A program made the translations under genes and the position numbers. A stretch of 64,000 nt of DNA from Eleusine coracana subsp. coracana (taxonomy: Eukaryota > Streptophyta > Magnoliopsida > Poales > Poaceae): the NCBI GenBank assembly GCA_032690845.1, contig CM064417.1:39128432-39192431 (forward strand), written 5' to 3'. Every line of letters starts with the position of its first letter. Position 1 is the stretch's first letter. Shown in pieces: positions 1 to 11,916 of the stretch. Below the pieces are notes generated by a model. That model was given only the letters and a program-made list of their open reading frames with translations. It was not told the DNA's origin and did no database searches.

Positions 1-1975
1 GACCATCAAGGAAGTGCTTGGGAAGATTACTACTTTCGAGAGCTACCGGTTGGGTTTGGATGATCCACAACCATCCAACCTAGCTCTTCAAACTAAGAAG
101 CAAGAGGCTATCAAGAGCAAGAAGAAGGCGATGATTGAAGATGATGAGGATGATGATGAAGATGACTTGAGTGAGGACTTGGCTCTTCTCATGAAGAAAA
201 TGAGGACATTCAAGAACAAATTTGCCTCCAAGTCTAAGAGCAAGTGCTTCAATTGTGGCTTCAAGAGTCACTTTATTCGAGATTGCCCCAAGCCAAAAAA
301 AGAAGCATTCAAGCCCAAGACTCAAGTGATGAAGAAAAAGATAAAGAAAAAGACCCCAAAGCCAAGCAAAAGAAGACGATGTACTTCAACAAGGACAAGA
401 GCAAAGGAAAAGGCAAAGGCAAACACTACAAGAAGAAGTTCTCACGCAAGACCCTTATTGGAGAGTGGACAAGCGACAACTCAAGTAACACATCGTCTTC
501 CTCAAGCGATGATGAAGAAGTGGTCGGCCTATCCATGATCAAGACCATACTTCCACGAGCTCTTCCTCCACCTCCCATGTGCCTCATGATCACGAGCCAA
601 CTTGGAGAGAGTGAGGATAAGAGCAGCGACGACAGTGATGATGAGGAGCTCTCCTACGCCGAGCTTTGGAGTATGCTTGAGCAAGCCCGCAACATCGCCG
701 TCAAGAAATCTAAAATATTGGATGTGGTAAGAAAAGAGTGTAAGTTGGCTAAGGACCGTGTTGGTGAGCTTGACAGTGAGATCAAGGACCTTGTCACATC
801 TCATGAGGCCCTAAACAAAAGTTGTGAAAAACACAAGGGTGATCATGTAGAGCTACTTGAGAACTATGAGGCCCTTGAACTTACTTTTGAGGCCATCAAT
901 ATTGATAACCTTGCCTCTCCCTCCTCTAGTTCATTAAAGAGTGATGCTTCTATTATGTGTGATGAACTAACCACCTCGGTTGAGATTTCTTCTCTTGAGC
1001 CATTTGTTTTGGAGAAATATCATAAGCTCAAGGAAGAGAGGAAGATGGTGATGGACGGCTTCGAGAGGCTCACACGAGCTAAAGCCATCTATAAGGAGAT
1101 TCTTGGAAGAAACCTTGAGAACAATGTCTCCCACCGGGGACTTGGCTCATATCCCGCCGCCATTGACATCATCAGGACGAGTGACTCCATCCCCGAATGG
1201 ATCAAGCCCCTACTCGCCGACGACTACTATTACGAAAGGTGTTGCAAGGATGGCCATACCATCAAGAATTGTCCTATGGTGAAAAGTTTCATTGTTTTTC
1301 CTAACGCTAACTTGTTTCATAAGAACACCCACTTCAAGCTTTTTAGGGACAAGGGTGGCAAGGTGAAAGCAAAGGCTTTGGGACCACCAAACAAGAAGAG
1401 AAAGTTCAAGAGCATATGGGTGCCTAAGTGCATTGTTGATCTTGAGAGGTCAACGAAGTACAAGTGGGTGCCCAAAAACAAGACCTAAAAAATGGTGGTG
1501 GTGGTAGACCGGGAGCTTACTTGAAGATCAAGTGAAGTCCACCACAAGTGACATGGACCTCAATTACATATCTACTCATGAGGGAGGTATCCGTGTGTGT
1601 TTGTTCTTGGTAGTTATAGTGTATTCTTTCTTTTCTTATATTGCATGGTAATTATGACTCCTTTGTGACTAGTAAGTTTTACATCTATGCATGTGTAAAT
1701 AACTAAAAAACATATAAAAATTAGTCAATATCTAACCCATTCAAGATAGCTATAAGCAAGGGGGAATTCTTGAGATGGTGGTTTGGCTTCTCTCAAGGCA
1801 AGGGTATGGCTTATAGTGAGTAAGCTAGGAAGGGGTTCAAACTTGACATTGTTAGGTTTTCTTTGTGTCGTGTTTAATATTGTTTGTATTCACATGGCAT
1901 GTTTACTTTCATTGCAGAAGTAAAATGTTTATTGCATGCATCATATAAAAAATACAAAGGAGGCTTGTCACATTT
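1..1975 (+). mobile_element. Truncated SIRE-type (Copia) retrotransposon: gag 3' part and post-gag sequence
   Basis: This is the 3' part of a Copia gag gene followed by untranslated retroelement sequence. The first reading frame (from position 2 in frame) has Lys/Glu/Asp-rich sequence and a CX2CX4HX4C zinc knuckle (CFNCGFKSHFIRDC, about 245-286). A 1-bp loss near 313 moves the frame, and gag then continues to the stop at 1486-1488, ending WVPKNKT. A second copy at 44470-46490 aligns throughout and shows that both frames belong to one protein. A second knuckle near the C-terminus has lost its first Cys here (Tyr codon at 1231). Post-gag DNA matches 56677-57010 up to about 1972, where homology stops abruptly and a cellular exon begins. 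The 5' LTR and the start of gag lie outside the window. No pol is seen. Confidence 0.85.
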
Positions 1976-2289
1976 GCATGTGTTTTCTTGTCTTTCTTGA
2001 TGCAGCCGGGCGCGGCGGAGCTCTCGTTGGTGTGGGTGGCCAAGGGCATTGAGGCCAACTATGGCGAGAAGATGAAGGCGGCAGTGTCCAGGAGCGAGCA
2101 GTTGCGTGGGCGGGTGATGGTGCACGATACGGCTGTCATGGGACGGCCCAATGTGGCGGACCTGGCTGTCGGCGCGGCAAAGAAGTGGGGTGCAGAGGTG
2201 GTGATCGTGACGAGCAACCCGGAGGGGAGCAGGGACGTCGTGACCGGGTATAACATGGCTGGCATCCCGGCGTTCGGGCCCATCTGAGA
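1972..2289 (+). pseudogene. C-terminal exon of a plant integral-membrane oxidoreductase-like gene, separated from its 5' part
   Basis: An open frame reads VFLSFLMQPGAAELSL, then VAKGIEANYGEKM, then WGAEVVIVTSNPEGSRDVV, and stops after IPAFGPI at 2285-2287. The same family appears broken at 4262-5870 and 14660-14780. The 14.7 kb copy ends GPIWDS, so this copy has a TGG to TGA change two residues before the usual end. I recall the family as grass multi-pass membrane proteins with a C-terminal NAD-binding-like region, often annotated as adenylate-forming-reductase-like or ferric-reductase-like. The name is uncertain. No membrane part precedes the exon; retroelement DNA abuts it at about 1972. 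The high integrity of the frame suggests recent separation. Expression as a gene is unlikely. Confidence 0.6.
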
Positions 2290-3690
2290 TTCCTAGTATA
2301 GCTAATTATGCATGCATGGCTTGGGATCACAGTTCTGAGTTCATTATTAGTGTCGAATCTAGTTCAGTTTCCGTCACCACCAACCCCAAGAAAGTCATCA
2401 GCAGTCTAGTGCGTGTCTATGTTTTTACGATAATTGTATATGTATGTTGTTTGCATTCAACAATATGGTTTAGTTCCAAAATTGAGAATTTTGTGATATA
2501 GTTCTGTTGTATGTTTATGTCCGACTTGAGTGAACTTGATAGGTATGTGCATGTCAGAGTTGTACGTGATGTGTGGCTAGCCTGGCATTCAAGAACCACT
2601 GTTGCACGCGATTCATCCACTCCGGATACCGGGAGGAAATAAAATCACTCTCCGCACACCCCCAACAGTCCTGCACGTATCTTTTTTTTTTCTTTGTTTT
2701 CTCTCAAACTGAGATTTCATTTGAACCATTGTAATTCGTAAGAACTAATATAATAAAATCAGACCACGCATGTATATGTTTCTCGATTTTTTTGAAATTT
2801 GAATTTTAAATGTGTCAACAGAAAAAATTACTTGTTCTAGTAGTGAGTATCAATTGTGTTCTATGTGTAAAAAAAATTGTTCAGGCAATGATAGAGTAAC
2901 ACCACGCGCGTGAATCATTGGGCGGCCGGGGCTGCTCTAGCCTATAGCGTGCATGCATCTCTGAGCAGGCTTGCATGTGGACTGATAACTAATTAACGAC
3001 GTCATATTATACGTATGTGCTCCTTTTGACTCTCAACAATTTCTTTGGGAACCTTTAAAAAATGTTTACAGCTACTTTCCACATGAAAATGTTCTAAGGG
3101 ATGCATGATGCAGTCTTTTCTTAACAGCTACATTCCATATGAAAATGTTCTGAGGGATGCATGCATGAGGCGGTCTTTTCCTTGACTGAATTTCATATTA
3201 ACATGTGTTCCTCTCTCTAGCACTAGTGGATTAAATTTTTGTGTTTTCTTGGCTTCACTCCGTTCCTCCCAGATTTGAAATGAGAGAAACACTGGCATAC
3301 CCCTCTATTTCTTACCTTCTTGACACCATTTCTCCTTTCCTCCCAAATTGTAGAGGAGCTGCAAGGGATTCTAGCAAGGGTCTACATGAAAATTGAAATT
3401 AACCACAGCAATCCCTCGAAGTGCCTTTGAACATTATTCCAGTGTCACCTGTTAATGTGAAACAAATTGTTATTTGGTGCTTGAGCAACAAAGTGGGAGT
3501 ATGTTGTTACTTTTTGTTCTCTGCTCATGTTTAGCCAAGCATCTCAGCAAGTGACGAGCGGTGTGGCTGAACACGACAGTGGCCGGTCCGGTGACTTGCA
3601 TGTGCTACAGAGCCCTTATCATTGCAATCTACGATGAAAAACAAAAAAAAAAGCATTATATCATGGAGCAGGTAGCTTAATTATAGTCTT
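2290..3690. other. Gene-free stretch
   Basis: AT-rich sequence downstream of the exon fragment, presumably its old 3' flank. No ORF with recognisable content or codon bias was seen. The only structure noticed is the small tandem duplication at 3068-3180, listed separately. Confidence 0.5.
3068..3180. repeat. Imperfect tandem duplication, 56-bp unit
   Basis: The unit beginning ACAGCTAC at 3068 recurs at 3124. Both units contain ATGAAAATGTTCT, GGGATGCATG and a GTCTTTTC end, with several substitutions between them. Confidence 0.8.
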
Positions 3691-4125
3691 TGCGATCTTG
3701 TGTGGATGGCTTCGACACGCCATGGTCGATAGCGGACTGGCTGGCGGACAAGTACGGGCAAATATTAGGAAGAGCAGTCATAGCCAGGCAGCTTGTATAA
3801 GAGTGGCCGCTAGGAGTTTCATAGGAAGATGGAAGCTACTTCATGTGACCTCGAGGCAAATAGCCGGTGTAGCAGCCGCTAGGGTGGCGTGGGCAAGCTC
3901 GAATCGTGGCAGGCAGTGGGTGGAAACTTCGAACGACGAAAGCGGCGGGTGGAAACTTCGAAGCAACGCAGCCACGCAAGCGGTTGGCACAGTGAGGTCC
4001 AATCATGACCGATGGGCACGAATTGTCAGTCGGCCATGCTCTGTCGATGAATGGGCTTGCAGAAATGTTTCTTGTTCATTGAAAAAGAGTCCGTGCAAGA
4101 AATGTTTTGTAAGAAGACGGCTTCC

Positions 4126-4254
4126 TAGGGAGCTGACCTTAGGTCAGTTGGCAAAACTCTATGGTGGGAGGGAGCCGGCCAGCAGGGTTCCAACCCTGGC
4201 CCCTACACAAGACCTCCAAAGAAGGTCGGGGATGTTTGCCTTTTTTTAGAAAGG
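4126..4254 (+). mobile_element. Probable tRNA-derived SINE
   Basis: A box A-like stretch (TAGGTCAGTTGGCAAAACTC, about 4140-4159) and a box B-like stretch (GGGTTCCAACCC, about 4184-4195) have tRNA-like order and spacing. A short body follows, ending in a T-run at about 4243-4249. The flanks share an approximate GACGGCTTCC / GGCGGCTTCC repeat, which would fit a decayed target-site duplication. It lies just upstream of the membrane-protein pseudogene. The exact family is not recognised. Confidence 0.5.
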
Positions 4255-4261
4255 ACGGCGG

Positions 4262-5870
4262 CTTCCGATGAACAAGAGTCAGTTTTGCGACATTGAAGAC
4301 GAGGACACGGACGATAACCATCAGTCCGTCGTCAACGGCATCATCGATGAGGAGATGGTTGTTGCCGTCGTGGCAGCAGCGGCAGGTGATGGTGACGCTC
4401 CGAGCAAAAAGCCGGCGACGTCGGCTGGACGGTCGAGGCTCAGCGTCATACTGTTGGACCAGGCCCATTCACCGTTTACAAGCGCCTCTTGGCGCTTGGC
4501 GTCGCCCTGAACGCACAGGACTTGTTGCGCCCACGGCCACCGGGCGCTTCCCTTGCGCAAGGGGCATCTTTGCCATGGGCAACATCCTGGCGCTCACGCT
4601 CTGCCGCTCGGATGCAGTTCTCCGGGTCATGTTCTGGCTCGCCCTCAAGCTCCTTGGCAGAACTTGGGTGCCGCTCGTGATCAAGACCGGCGTGACCGCA
4701 ATCCTGCAGTCTGTCGGCGGCGTGTCGTCGCTGGCGTGTCTGGTCTACGCGCTGGTGCAGGTGCGCCAGTGTCCCTCGGGATAGTCGCCTCGACGCCGGT
4801 TTGGCCATACACGTTCTGCTTGCGATCTTGTGCATGGCATTGGCAGCGTTCACCCTCGTGCGCCACCTCCACCACAACGTGTTCGAGCGGATGCACCGGT
4901 TCGCCGGCTGGGCCATGCTAGCGTTACTCTGGACCTCCGTCGTGGTCTCCACCGGCTTCGACCCGGCGACCAAATCATACGCCTCGGCGCGGCAAACCAT
5001 CCCCGCCGTCATGAGGCACCAGGAGTGGCTCGCCACCGCTATCACCTTCTTCACCTTCCTCCCCTGGTTCATCGTGCGCCGCGTGACAGTCACAATCACC
5101 ACGCGTTGCACCCATGGGCCTTGTTTGGATACTTTAACAGTACTAGAGGTTAGAGTTAGTTTCTAGCTTATGATTAACTCTGAACTAACTCTAACTCTTG
5201 AGGTGTTTGGATGTAAGGGTTCGATTGATAATAAAAGTGCTGATATAATCATTTGTCTTCTTTGAGAATAGAGAAATAAGTAACTTTTCTGTGGATTCTA
5301 CTCAAACTAGCTCTAATTAGCACCTATTGGATAGGATAGTTTTTTTGAATGGGTTAGATGCAACTAGTCCAAACTAATCTTTTCTGTTTGGAGATTTTAA
5401 AGTTAGTTGTGTCCAAATTAACTCCAACCCATGGATACAAACAGGACCCATGCATCGATCACAACTTAATTTCTAGGGCTGCGTAAAACCCGGGCTCCTT
5501 GGCCGCATCAGCCGCTCGCTACTATCCAGGTGGCACGCTTTCAGCATCATCCCCGATGGCTGTGACACGCACGCAATGCTGGCCAGAGCGGTGGGTGCGT
5601 GATTTCACCAGTGGCCCCATCTCTGATCCACCAACACGTCTCTGGGCGCTCGGCGTTCAGTTTCCTGGGCTGTCATACCTCTTGAACATGTACCTGAGCG
5701 TGATCATGCTGGCGACTGGATCCAGAATATTCGTGTCCCTCTCGTTTCTGATGCAACTGAGCACAGTACGGCAAAGCTGTCGTTGACATCGGTGGCCAAA
5801 GGGCATTGAGGCGAACTACGGCGAAGAAATCCAACAGCGAAAGGCTACGTGTGGGCGGGTGAACACACAC
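4262..5870 (+). pseudogene. Degenerate copy of the membrane oxidoreductase-like gene
   Basis: Pieces of one protein appear in three frames. An acidic N-terminus (NKSQFCDIEDED) starts at 4268. PFTVYKRLLALGVALNAQDLL (about 4470-4530, frame 1) is followed by hydrophobic segments near 4574-4784 (frame 3: GNILALTLCRSDAVLRVMFW, then VGGVSSLACLVYALVQV). Segment 4801-5112 (frame 1) contains LVRHLHHNVFERMHRFAGW and TGFDPATKSYA. After a MITE insertion, 5490-5760 reads GLLGRISRS and DFTSGPISDPPTRLW, then NMYLSVIMLATGS and FVSLSFLMQ. The copy ends in VAKGIEANYGEE at about 5798-5830. At least three frameshifts and a MITE destroy it. The conserved HxxHHNxFExxHRFAG block suggests a haem- or FAD-linked membrane reductase, but this is inference. 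Confidence 0.65.
5113..5452. mobile_element. MITE inserted in the pseudogene
   Basis: About 334 bp bounded by imperfect terminal inverted repeats. The left end is GGGCCTTGTTTGGATA and the right end, reverse-complemented, is GGGTCCTGTTTGTATC. The insert splits the pseudogene between coding segments, and CCCATG is present at both junctions, fitting a target-site duplication. The interior is AT-rich with GTTAGAGTTAGT-like subterminal repeats and no ORF. The superfamily cannot be fixed from so short a duplication. Confidence 0.7.
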
Positions 5871-6223
5871 GGGCGGACCCACGTTACGGCCAGACGCCCC
5901 CACCCCCCACCCCCCCACCTGGTGAAGAACTTTTTCGAACGATCTGATGAACTTTGCTAGCAGAAGTAATTTGCATTACTTGGTTTGGCCTGATACATGG
6001 AGAACGAAGAAACGAAAGCTCGAGAAGTCTATTTCACCGTCGGTGGCATGTGCCAAGTGACATGCAGCCGCCCGATTTAGTGCTTTGGAATTCGGATTGG
6101 GACCACCTATTTACCAATACCCGACATGTAATTTAGGAGTAATTCCCGCTCCGTATCGATACGGCATGCAATACACAGACGGTGGCCCACCATGTGCCAT
6201 GTGAAGAAGATGTTTGTAACTAG
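5871..6223. other. Gene-free stretch with a shared repeat fragment
   Basis: Positions about 6035-6075 (GTCGGTGGCATGTGCC and GACATGCAGCCG) match the reverse complement of about 14290-14340 with few changes, so both are pieces of one dispersed repeat or old gene copy. No intact ORF is seen. Confidence 0.4.
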
Positions 6224-6482
6224 TACTATATCCGTTCTAAAATGTAAGCATTTGTTGACTATAGAACTTACGTTTAACTGTTTGTCTTATTCAAATTTTT
6301 TATAAAAATATAATTTTTTATAAAAATATAAAAACAAATAAGTCATAGTTAAGATATATCTAATAATAAAACATGTCATCATAAAATAAATAATATTTTT
6401 ATAAATTTTTTAAATAAGATAAATAGTCAAATATAGTATTTTAGAGTCAATAAATACTTACATTTTGAAAGGAAGGTAGTAC
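6224..6482. mobile_element. Stowaway/Mariner-like MITE
   Basis: The left end TACTATATCCGTTCTAAAA and the right end TTTTGAAAGGAAGGTAGTA are imperfect inverted repeats. The internal copies AATGTAAGCATTT and AAATACTTACATT are likewise inverted. The interior is very AT-rich (long TATAAAAATAT stretches) and the element is flanked by TAGTA on both sides. This is typical of grass MITEs with CTCCGTTC-type ends and TA target sites. Confidence 0.75.
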
Positions 6483-6697
6483 TCGATACGGTGTGTCGAT
6501 ATGCAATCATTGCGCTGTGTCTCTACCATGGGAGCTCTACCCGCTCAAACCGCGGTCGAAGAACTCGCCGAAGGCCATGAATCTGACATCAGATCTCCGA
6601 CACCCCCCTGCGGAGCAGCCAGATCCGCGCCTCCTCCATCCCGTGGAGCAGGTTGGCTTCCATATCCGGCGCAAGTGCGGCCGATTCAAGCCTCCAT

Positions 6698-6746
6698 GAG
6701 AAGAAAAGCTAGTTGCATCTTGTTCAAACGCATGTTTTGAATCGGT
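6698..6746 (+). repeat. Dispersed repeat cassette, copy 1
   Basis: Module A (AGAAGAAAAGCTAGTTGCAT) is followed by module B (TTCAAACGCATGTTTTGAAT plus CGGT). Module B is itself an inverted repeat (TTCAAA/TTTGAA). Both modules recur at 12300-12362 in the opposite order. Confidence 0.6.
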
Positions 6747-6749
6747 ACA

Positions 6750-8607
6750 GGTGAATATCACCCGCCGTTCACAAAACCAGTGACGCCTCTCGTCTTAACA
6801 ATTGTATACATACTAGTATAATGCGGCGCGCCCTTGGGCGCCGTTTGTTAAAACGGTGAAATTCAACATTTTGAGATGCATAAAAAAAATCAGGGATAAC
6901 ATACAAAGGACTCGTTATAAACACTTGGAACAATATGTTTAAATGTACATAATAGACATAGTGGCCTCATGAGTAACACCAGTCAAGTAACCTAGCTATA
7001 GTTTTGTAGAGTTCTCTTACATAAAAGAGCGATCTCAAATAGGACATTATCTATCACTTGCACGTAGCAGTCTTATATCTCCTAAAAGCTAAATGTAGTA
7101 AGCAAATGCCGCCATAAGCTCACAATACTCAACCACATATGGTCTCGTCTTGAAAACTTGCTTCACTAAGCAATTAATCATGATACCTCTCTGGTACATT
7201 AAGGAATGAATCATTGTGCTGCCTTTATTTCTTCCAGTTGGCACTTAGGCAATGTGAAACCTATGTATATCTATAATGGAATCCATCAGAACGTAGTATA
7301 GAAACATACGAAGTGCATTAATGAATGCATCAGGATCTACAAATAAAAGAATAGGAAGATAATGAGCTTCCATGAACATGTTATAATTTTAATTAAATGG
7401 TGTATATAGGAGTTAAACACTGAATTATAATAGCATGTTAACAAGGAACAAATTAGAGCATTGAGTGGAAAAAATCAAATGATTCATTGAGTAACAACTA
7501 ATACTGTTGGTAAAAAACTAACAAGACCTTCTCGTCGATACAAAGATGGCTCCACAAAATAATTTTCCATTGCACCACAAAATAATTTTCCATTGACAAA
7601 TTTTGCAATAAGAGACACCTAAGGTCATATTAATCTGGCACAGCAGATGAATACAAAACCAGCATTACTTTGAAAATCTGGAACATTATCACCTTTCCGT
7701 GGGCTACACAGAAAGTTGATTAAACGAATTGGAATGCAGTGACTATATGAATACAATATTTAATCAGCACGGTCATAAATTTGGCCACGAGCTTTATTTG
7801 AATGTTCATTATATGAAGTCTAACCTAGACACTGAATTCCTAACATAACCAGGCTCGATTGTTTGCATGAGATGAGAAAAACAACCAAAGATTCACTTAA
7901 TATTTTCTCCGAAACAACGCAAATATCAAACAGCGTAGGCCATGGCAATTAGGTAGCAAACTACACTTAGCGTATGAATAAAAATTTAAACATTCCCTAA
8001 ATGTTGGACCAAGGCAAGTACAATTCAACACATAGCAAAACGCAGATGTGAGTACTTACTGAAAGAGAAAAGAAAGATCCTATTGACCAAAACAGCATGC
8101 ACAACAGGTCATTTTATTCACCGTAGCAAAATAGCATCCAAAAGAACATACAGATTAATGATTATTGACTTGATAAATAGACTCCAAGTAGGTTATAATT
8201 TCATGAAACCAGCAAGCCTAAAGGAAATTAAGTAACTGTGAGTTACTCCATCCCTGGAATAGTTGTTATTGCTGAGATCAAATGCACATGACATTATGAT
8301 GTCTAGTTTCTGAAAATTCTAATAAGCTGAACAGTGGTGGCACATACGACAGGCTACAATGAATTGATCATCTTATTATTATATGGGTGATCACAAATCA
8401 CGTGCATACATAGAATAAATAGTGATGCATGTCTACCTTTGTGTCTACACCATTCTGTCGTTGCAGCACCCAGGGAGTCAATTGAAAATGGAGCATGCTT
8501 AAAGCCTGAGATTCCATTGCAGGTAGCTCTCCCTGGCCAACATAAATAGAATTTCAACCAGTTTAACAGCTCTCGACTCTTTTAAGAGTTACAATGTTCC
8601 ATGACTT
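6750..8607. other. Long AT-rich stretch without recognisable gene
   Basis: No long ORF, RNA gene or transposon end was seen. A short direct repeat (CACAAAATAATTTTCCATTG) occurs twice at about 7553-7593. Part of this stretch may be 3' transcribed sequence of the possible minus-strand unit to its right. Confidence 0.4.
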
Positions 8608-11357
8608 GCTCAAACCAATGGCCGTACCCAGTGCTGAGAGCTCCCGCACTGTGCGGGGTCTGGGGAAGGGTTTCAGCGGCAGGCCTTACCCCCGCCTGTG
8701 CAATGCGGGGAGACCGCGGCTCGAACCCGGGACCTGTTGGTTACAGGCGGTATGCTCTACCGCTGCACCAGGCTCAAACCAATGAAGGTGAAGAATTCAT
8801 ATCATAAATCACAGATAAAAGAGCTGTAAATGGAGAACGACTGCATATCTGTGCACATTTGCAATGCTTAATGATTATGTCTCACACATGCCACTAAACT
8901 AAGGATGGGCAACTTATATAATTATACACTATGCATGAAATGTACAACCAACAATGAAAATAAAAATACAATATTGCACACTACTATTCAAGGACAACCA
9001 GTGAACTGAGAGCATTCTTTAGCACCACAAATAGCATATTAATAAGTAATAACAGAAAGGGTTCATACAATGAATCGTAAAGGATAAATTTGATAAAATG
9101 CAGGATCTAATTGGTCATGTGTAGATAGATGTAAAATTGCATCTGAGATGTATGTGGCATTAATACAATTTGGCTTTTATAAACTGTATCAATATAGGCT
9201 GTTTGAGAATAACAGCTAGTGCTTTGAATTAAATAAATGGAAAGAATCATAAGGAACATTGATTGGTAGCAATTAAAAACAGAGGAATACTTAGATGTAG
9301 AGCATCTAGAGTAATTAAGTTATCTGGAGTTCTTATTGATTCAGAGCCACTGACACAACCCACAGAGCTTTATTTGGTTCTGTTAAACTAAAAAAGCACA
9401 CATCATTGTTTCAGTTCCAAATTATAAATTAACTCATGAGTTCTGAAAAGAAAACAACATTGTACCTTTGTAGTTATCATGCTAGTTGAAGAACATCTTT
9501 CATATGAATGGGTGGAACAGAATAATATCTGTCTGAACCTATAAGCTGCAAAAAATTGACAATAAATTTTCTGGTTGCCATCACCATGGCAGCTGATAAA
9601 CTTTTCATTGGCACCTATGCTTACCGTTATAATAGTAGCATTAGTCTTTGGGCATCAACCTACTTGAGTGTGAAAACCAGCATGGTGTTCTGTGTGCACA
9701 TCCTGAAGATAGAACCTGACATAGCTGAAATCCTATCAAACAGAGGCAGGCCAACTATTATAAAAATTAGTAACATAGCAATGAGCAACCATTTAAACTT
9801 TCTCCATAAAACTGACATGTATCTCCTTTGGGCATTTGTTTCTAAAACAAAAATATATTCTAGTATGGGTCGTACAACACGGAAGTATGGCCGTTCTTCT
9901 ATTAATAATGATTAAAATTTGGCCTTACACATGTGAGAAGTTTCAACACTAAGTTTCTGTATGCAACAAAGGACCCATGGTACCGGAACAAGAAGGGAAA
10001 ATAATCTAGGTCTAAAAAAGAGCAGCAATAGTTCACCTGGAAGCCACGGTATTGCAAGTGAGGCTCTAGGCCCCAATATTGCAATAAGTTAGGAAGAATC
10101 CATGTGAAAATATAGAGTTCAAAACCAACACGGGGTTATATATCAAGCAATGTGTCTGGTAATTTAATGAACAAAACAATATGTAATGGTGGTAGCAGAA
10201 TCTGAACTTGCAATTCACTTTAGTTCAAAGTCCTTTCCATGCAAGAAATAGGTATCACAGGATAATAAAGGATCATATAATTATTTTCATAAATAAAAGG
10301 ATCATACATTTATCAGTCAGAAGACTACAAAGAAATAAATGAAACTCTAGACTTATCTTTCAAAAGTACCTGCAAATTGTAGTCTATTGCCACTAATGTA
10401 ATGACCTTGTTGAGCCAAATTCATTAGCTCTTTTAGAAAATGGGCTAAAACAGATACCCAAAAAAAAGAAACAAAAGAAGTGATCAATCACCTCGAATTG
10501 TGGATCAAAGTAAAAATGGTGATGCTAAGGAAAAAAGATTTAATACTGCCAATGAGGAACATTGCAACTCCGAAAGTCATCTCAATCTATCACTATTGAC
10601 AAACCAACATAAGGTAAGCTGTTTCTGAAAATAGTATAGAAACAAATATAATGGTGCATGGAGAGGTGACAAGCTTGTCCATGGTAACATCCCAGAGGTA
10701 AACTTTGTTAATAGTTGCATAAAAGCGCTAGACTTCTTATGCAGGAACACATCCAGTTTTAATATTTGGGGGAACTATGATTAAAATACTTCATTAACAC
10801 ATTGGATATACCAAAATCAAACCAGCTGATTAGTTTCTAATCTAACTTCGCTCAAATAAAAAGAGAATTACTAAATATGTGGCAGATCTGGCAAGTGGTA
10901 TATACCGACATTATAGTTACATGTGTGTTTCTTAGTACGTGGTAAATGGAAACCACCTTCTGATGCAGACAATCAAAATATCTGTGAGCAAAATCTAGCT
11001 TTTCGATGCAAGATAAGGATACAAGACATGCACTGCATAGCACCACGAGGAGACTAAGGGAACAGGACAAATGCCCCAACACATGAATTAAAGGAAAAAA
11101 TTGGTACAGTAAATCCTGAAGATGCTGATTAGGAAGAAAAGGAGCATCCGTTGCACAAGCTATCTTCATTATTCCAAAGGAAAAAAAATAAGCAAGAAGA
11201 AGAAGAGGAAGCTTACCATATCAGAGGACCGCGTCACCCCTGGCTGTTACTGTCGCCCTTGCTAACACTGGAGGGAGTCACCGTTGCCTCACCTGGACGA
11301 ACGAGGAGGCAGCAGCCACATGTGATCAACATGCTACCGATCCGATTGGTCACTGAC
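8437..11357 (-). other. Possible minus-strand transcription unit, product unknown
   Basis: Several short segments have minus-strand AG/GT boundaries in one orientation. They are 11293-11357, 10370-10429 (open as LMNLAQQGHYISGNRLQFA), 9466-9545 (open as LIGSDRYYSVPPIHMKDVLQ, then LA and stop), and about 8437-8527. The 9466-9545 segment would hold the last codons, and the 8.4 kb one would be 3'UTR. I recognise no family and could not connect all reading phases into one protein. It may be a real gene with short exons in AT-rich introns, a decayed gene, or chance splice-like sites. Confidence 0.22.
8621..8771 (-). mobile_element. Au SINE, minus strand, with 13-bp target-site duplication
   Basis: Read on the minus strand it starts CCTGGTGCAGCGGTAGAGC (box A), then CCCGGGTTCGAGCCGCGG (box B), then GGGGGTAAGGCCTGCCGCTG, CTTCCCCAGACCCCGC and GCACTGGGTACGGC. 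This is the layout and wording of the tRNA-derived Au SINE of grasses. A perfect 13-bp direct repeat GCTCAAACCAATG lies at 8608-8620 and 8772-8784. Intact polymerase III boxes and a perfect duplication imply a fairly young insertion. Confidence 0.92.
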
Positions 11358-11631
11358 CTGCCACAAGAAGGAAAAGAGGGGTAAGAGACGAGCAGAAAGC
11401 TAGCCCTAAATTCGTTGCCCAAAATCACTAAAAAAATCAAACACAAATCAGGATCGCATCAGTCACACAAATAGGCATGAGAACCATGAGCGTCAGGTCT
11501 AAGACCAGATCTAATGAACCAAGAAAAAGGAAGAAATCAGAGCAGAAAATCTCATCAAACTCAAACCATATGGAATCACACAACAAGAATCAACAACAAA
11601 GAACCCGCCTAAAAGTACCAGGAAAGAGGAA

Positions 11632-11634
<3 letters not shown>

Positions 11635-11666
<32 letters not shown>
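11635..11666. repeat. Poly(G) tract, 32 bp
   Basis: An uninterrupted run of G on the + strand. Its length may reflect sequencing or assembly uncertainty. Confidence 0.95.
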
Positions 11667-11668
<2 letters not shown>

Positions 11669-11855
11669 GCGAGAACTTGACCGAGTCGGCAGATCGAGAT
11701 TAGCATCGTGATCCGGTTCAAAATTTCGACCAAAATTTCCATGTTTGCCGCTCCAGCACGAGGATGCCGCGAGGGTTTGAAACTCAAATCCGAGCAGAGA
11801 ATTTGTTCCGACGGCAAGGTAACACAACAGAAAGTACTGCCGGTGCTGGTTCAAG

Positions 11856-11873
11856 TTGCAAAGCGACAATTAT

Positions 11874-11916
<43 letters not shown>

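Noticed and set aside
4476..5111. 211-codon minus-strand open frame
   Set aside because: It is the complement of the membrane-protein pseudogene, whose three + frames carry recognisable family sequence; the minus frame has none.
8594..8807. Small + strand ORFs and a tRNA-like sequence
   Set aside because: They lie inside the Au SINE; box A and B belong to the SINE on the minus strand and no complete cloverleaf forms.
11590..11869. Minus-strand ORFs with poly-Pro
   Set aside because: The Pro run is only the translation of the poly(G) tract; the rest has no family similarity I recognise.
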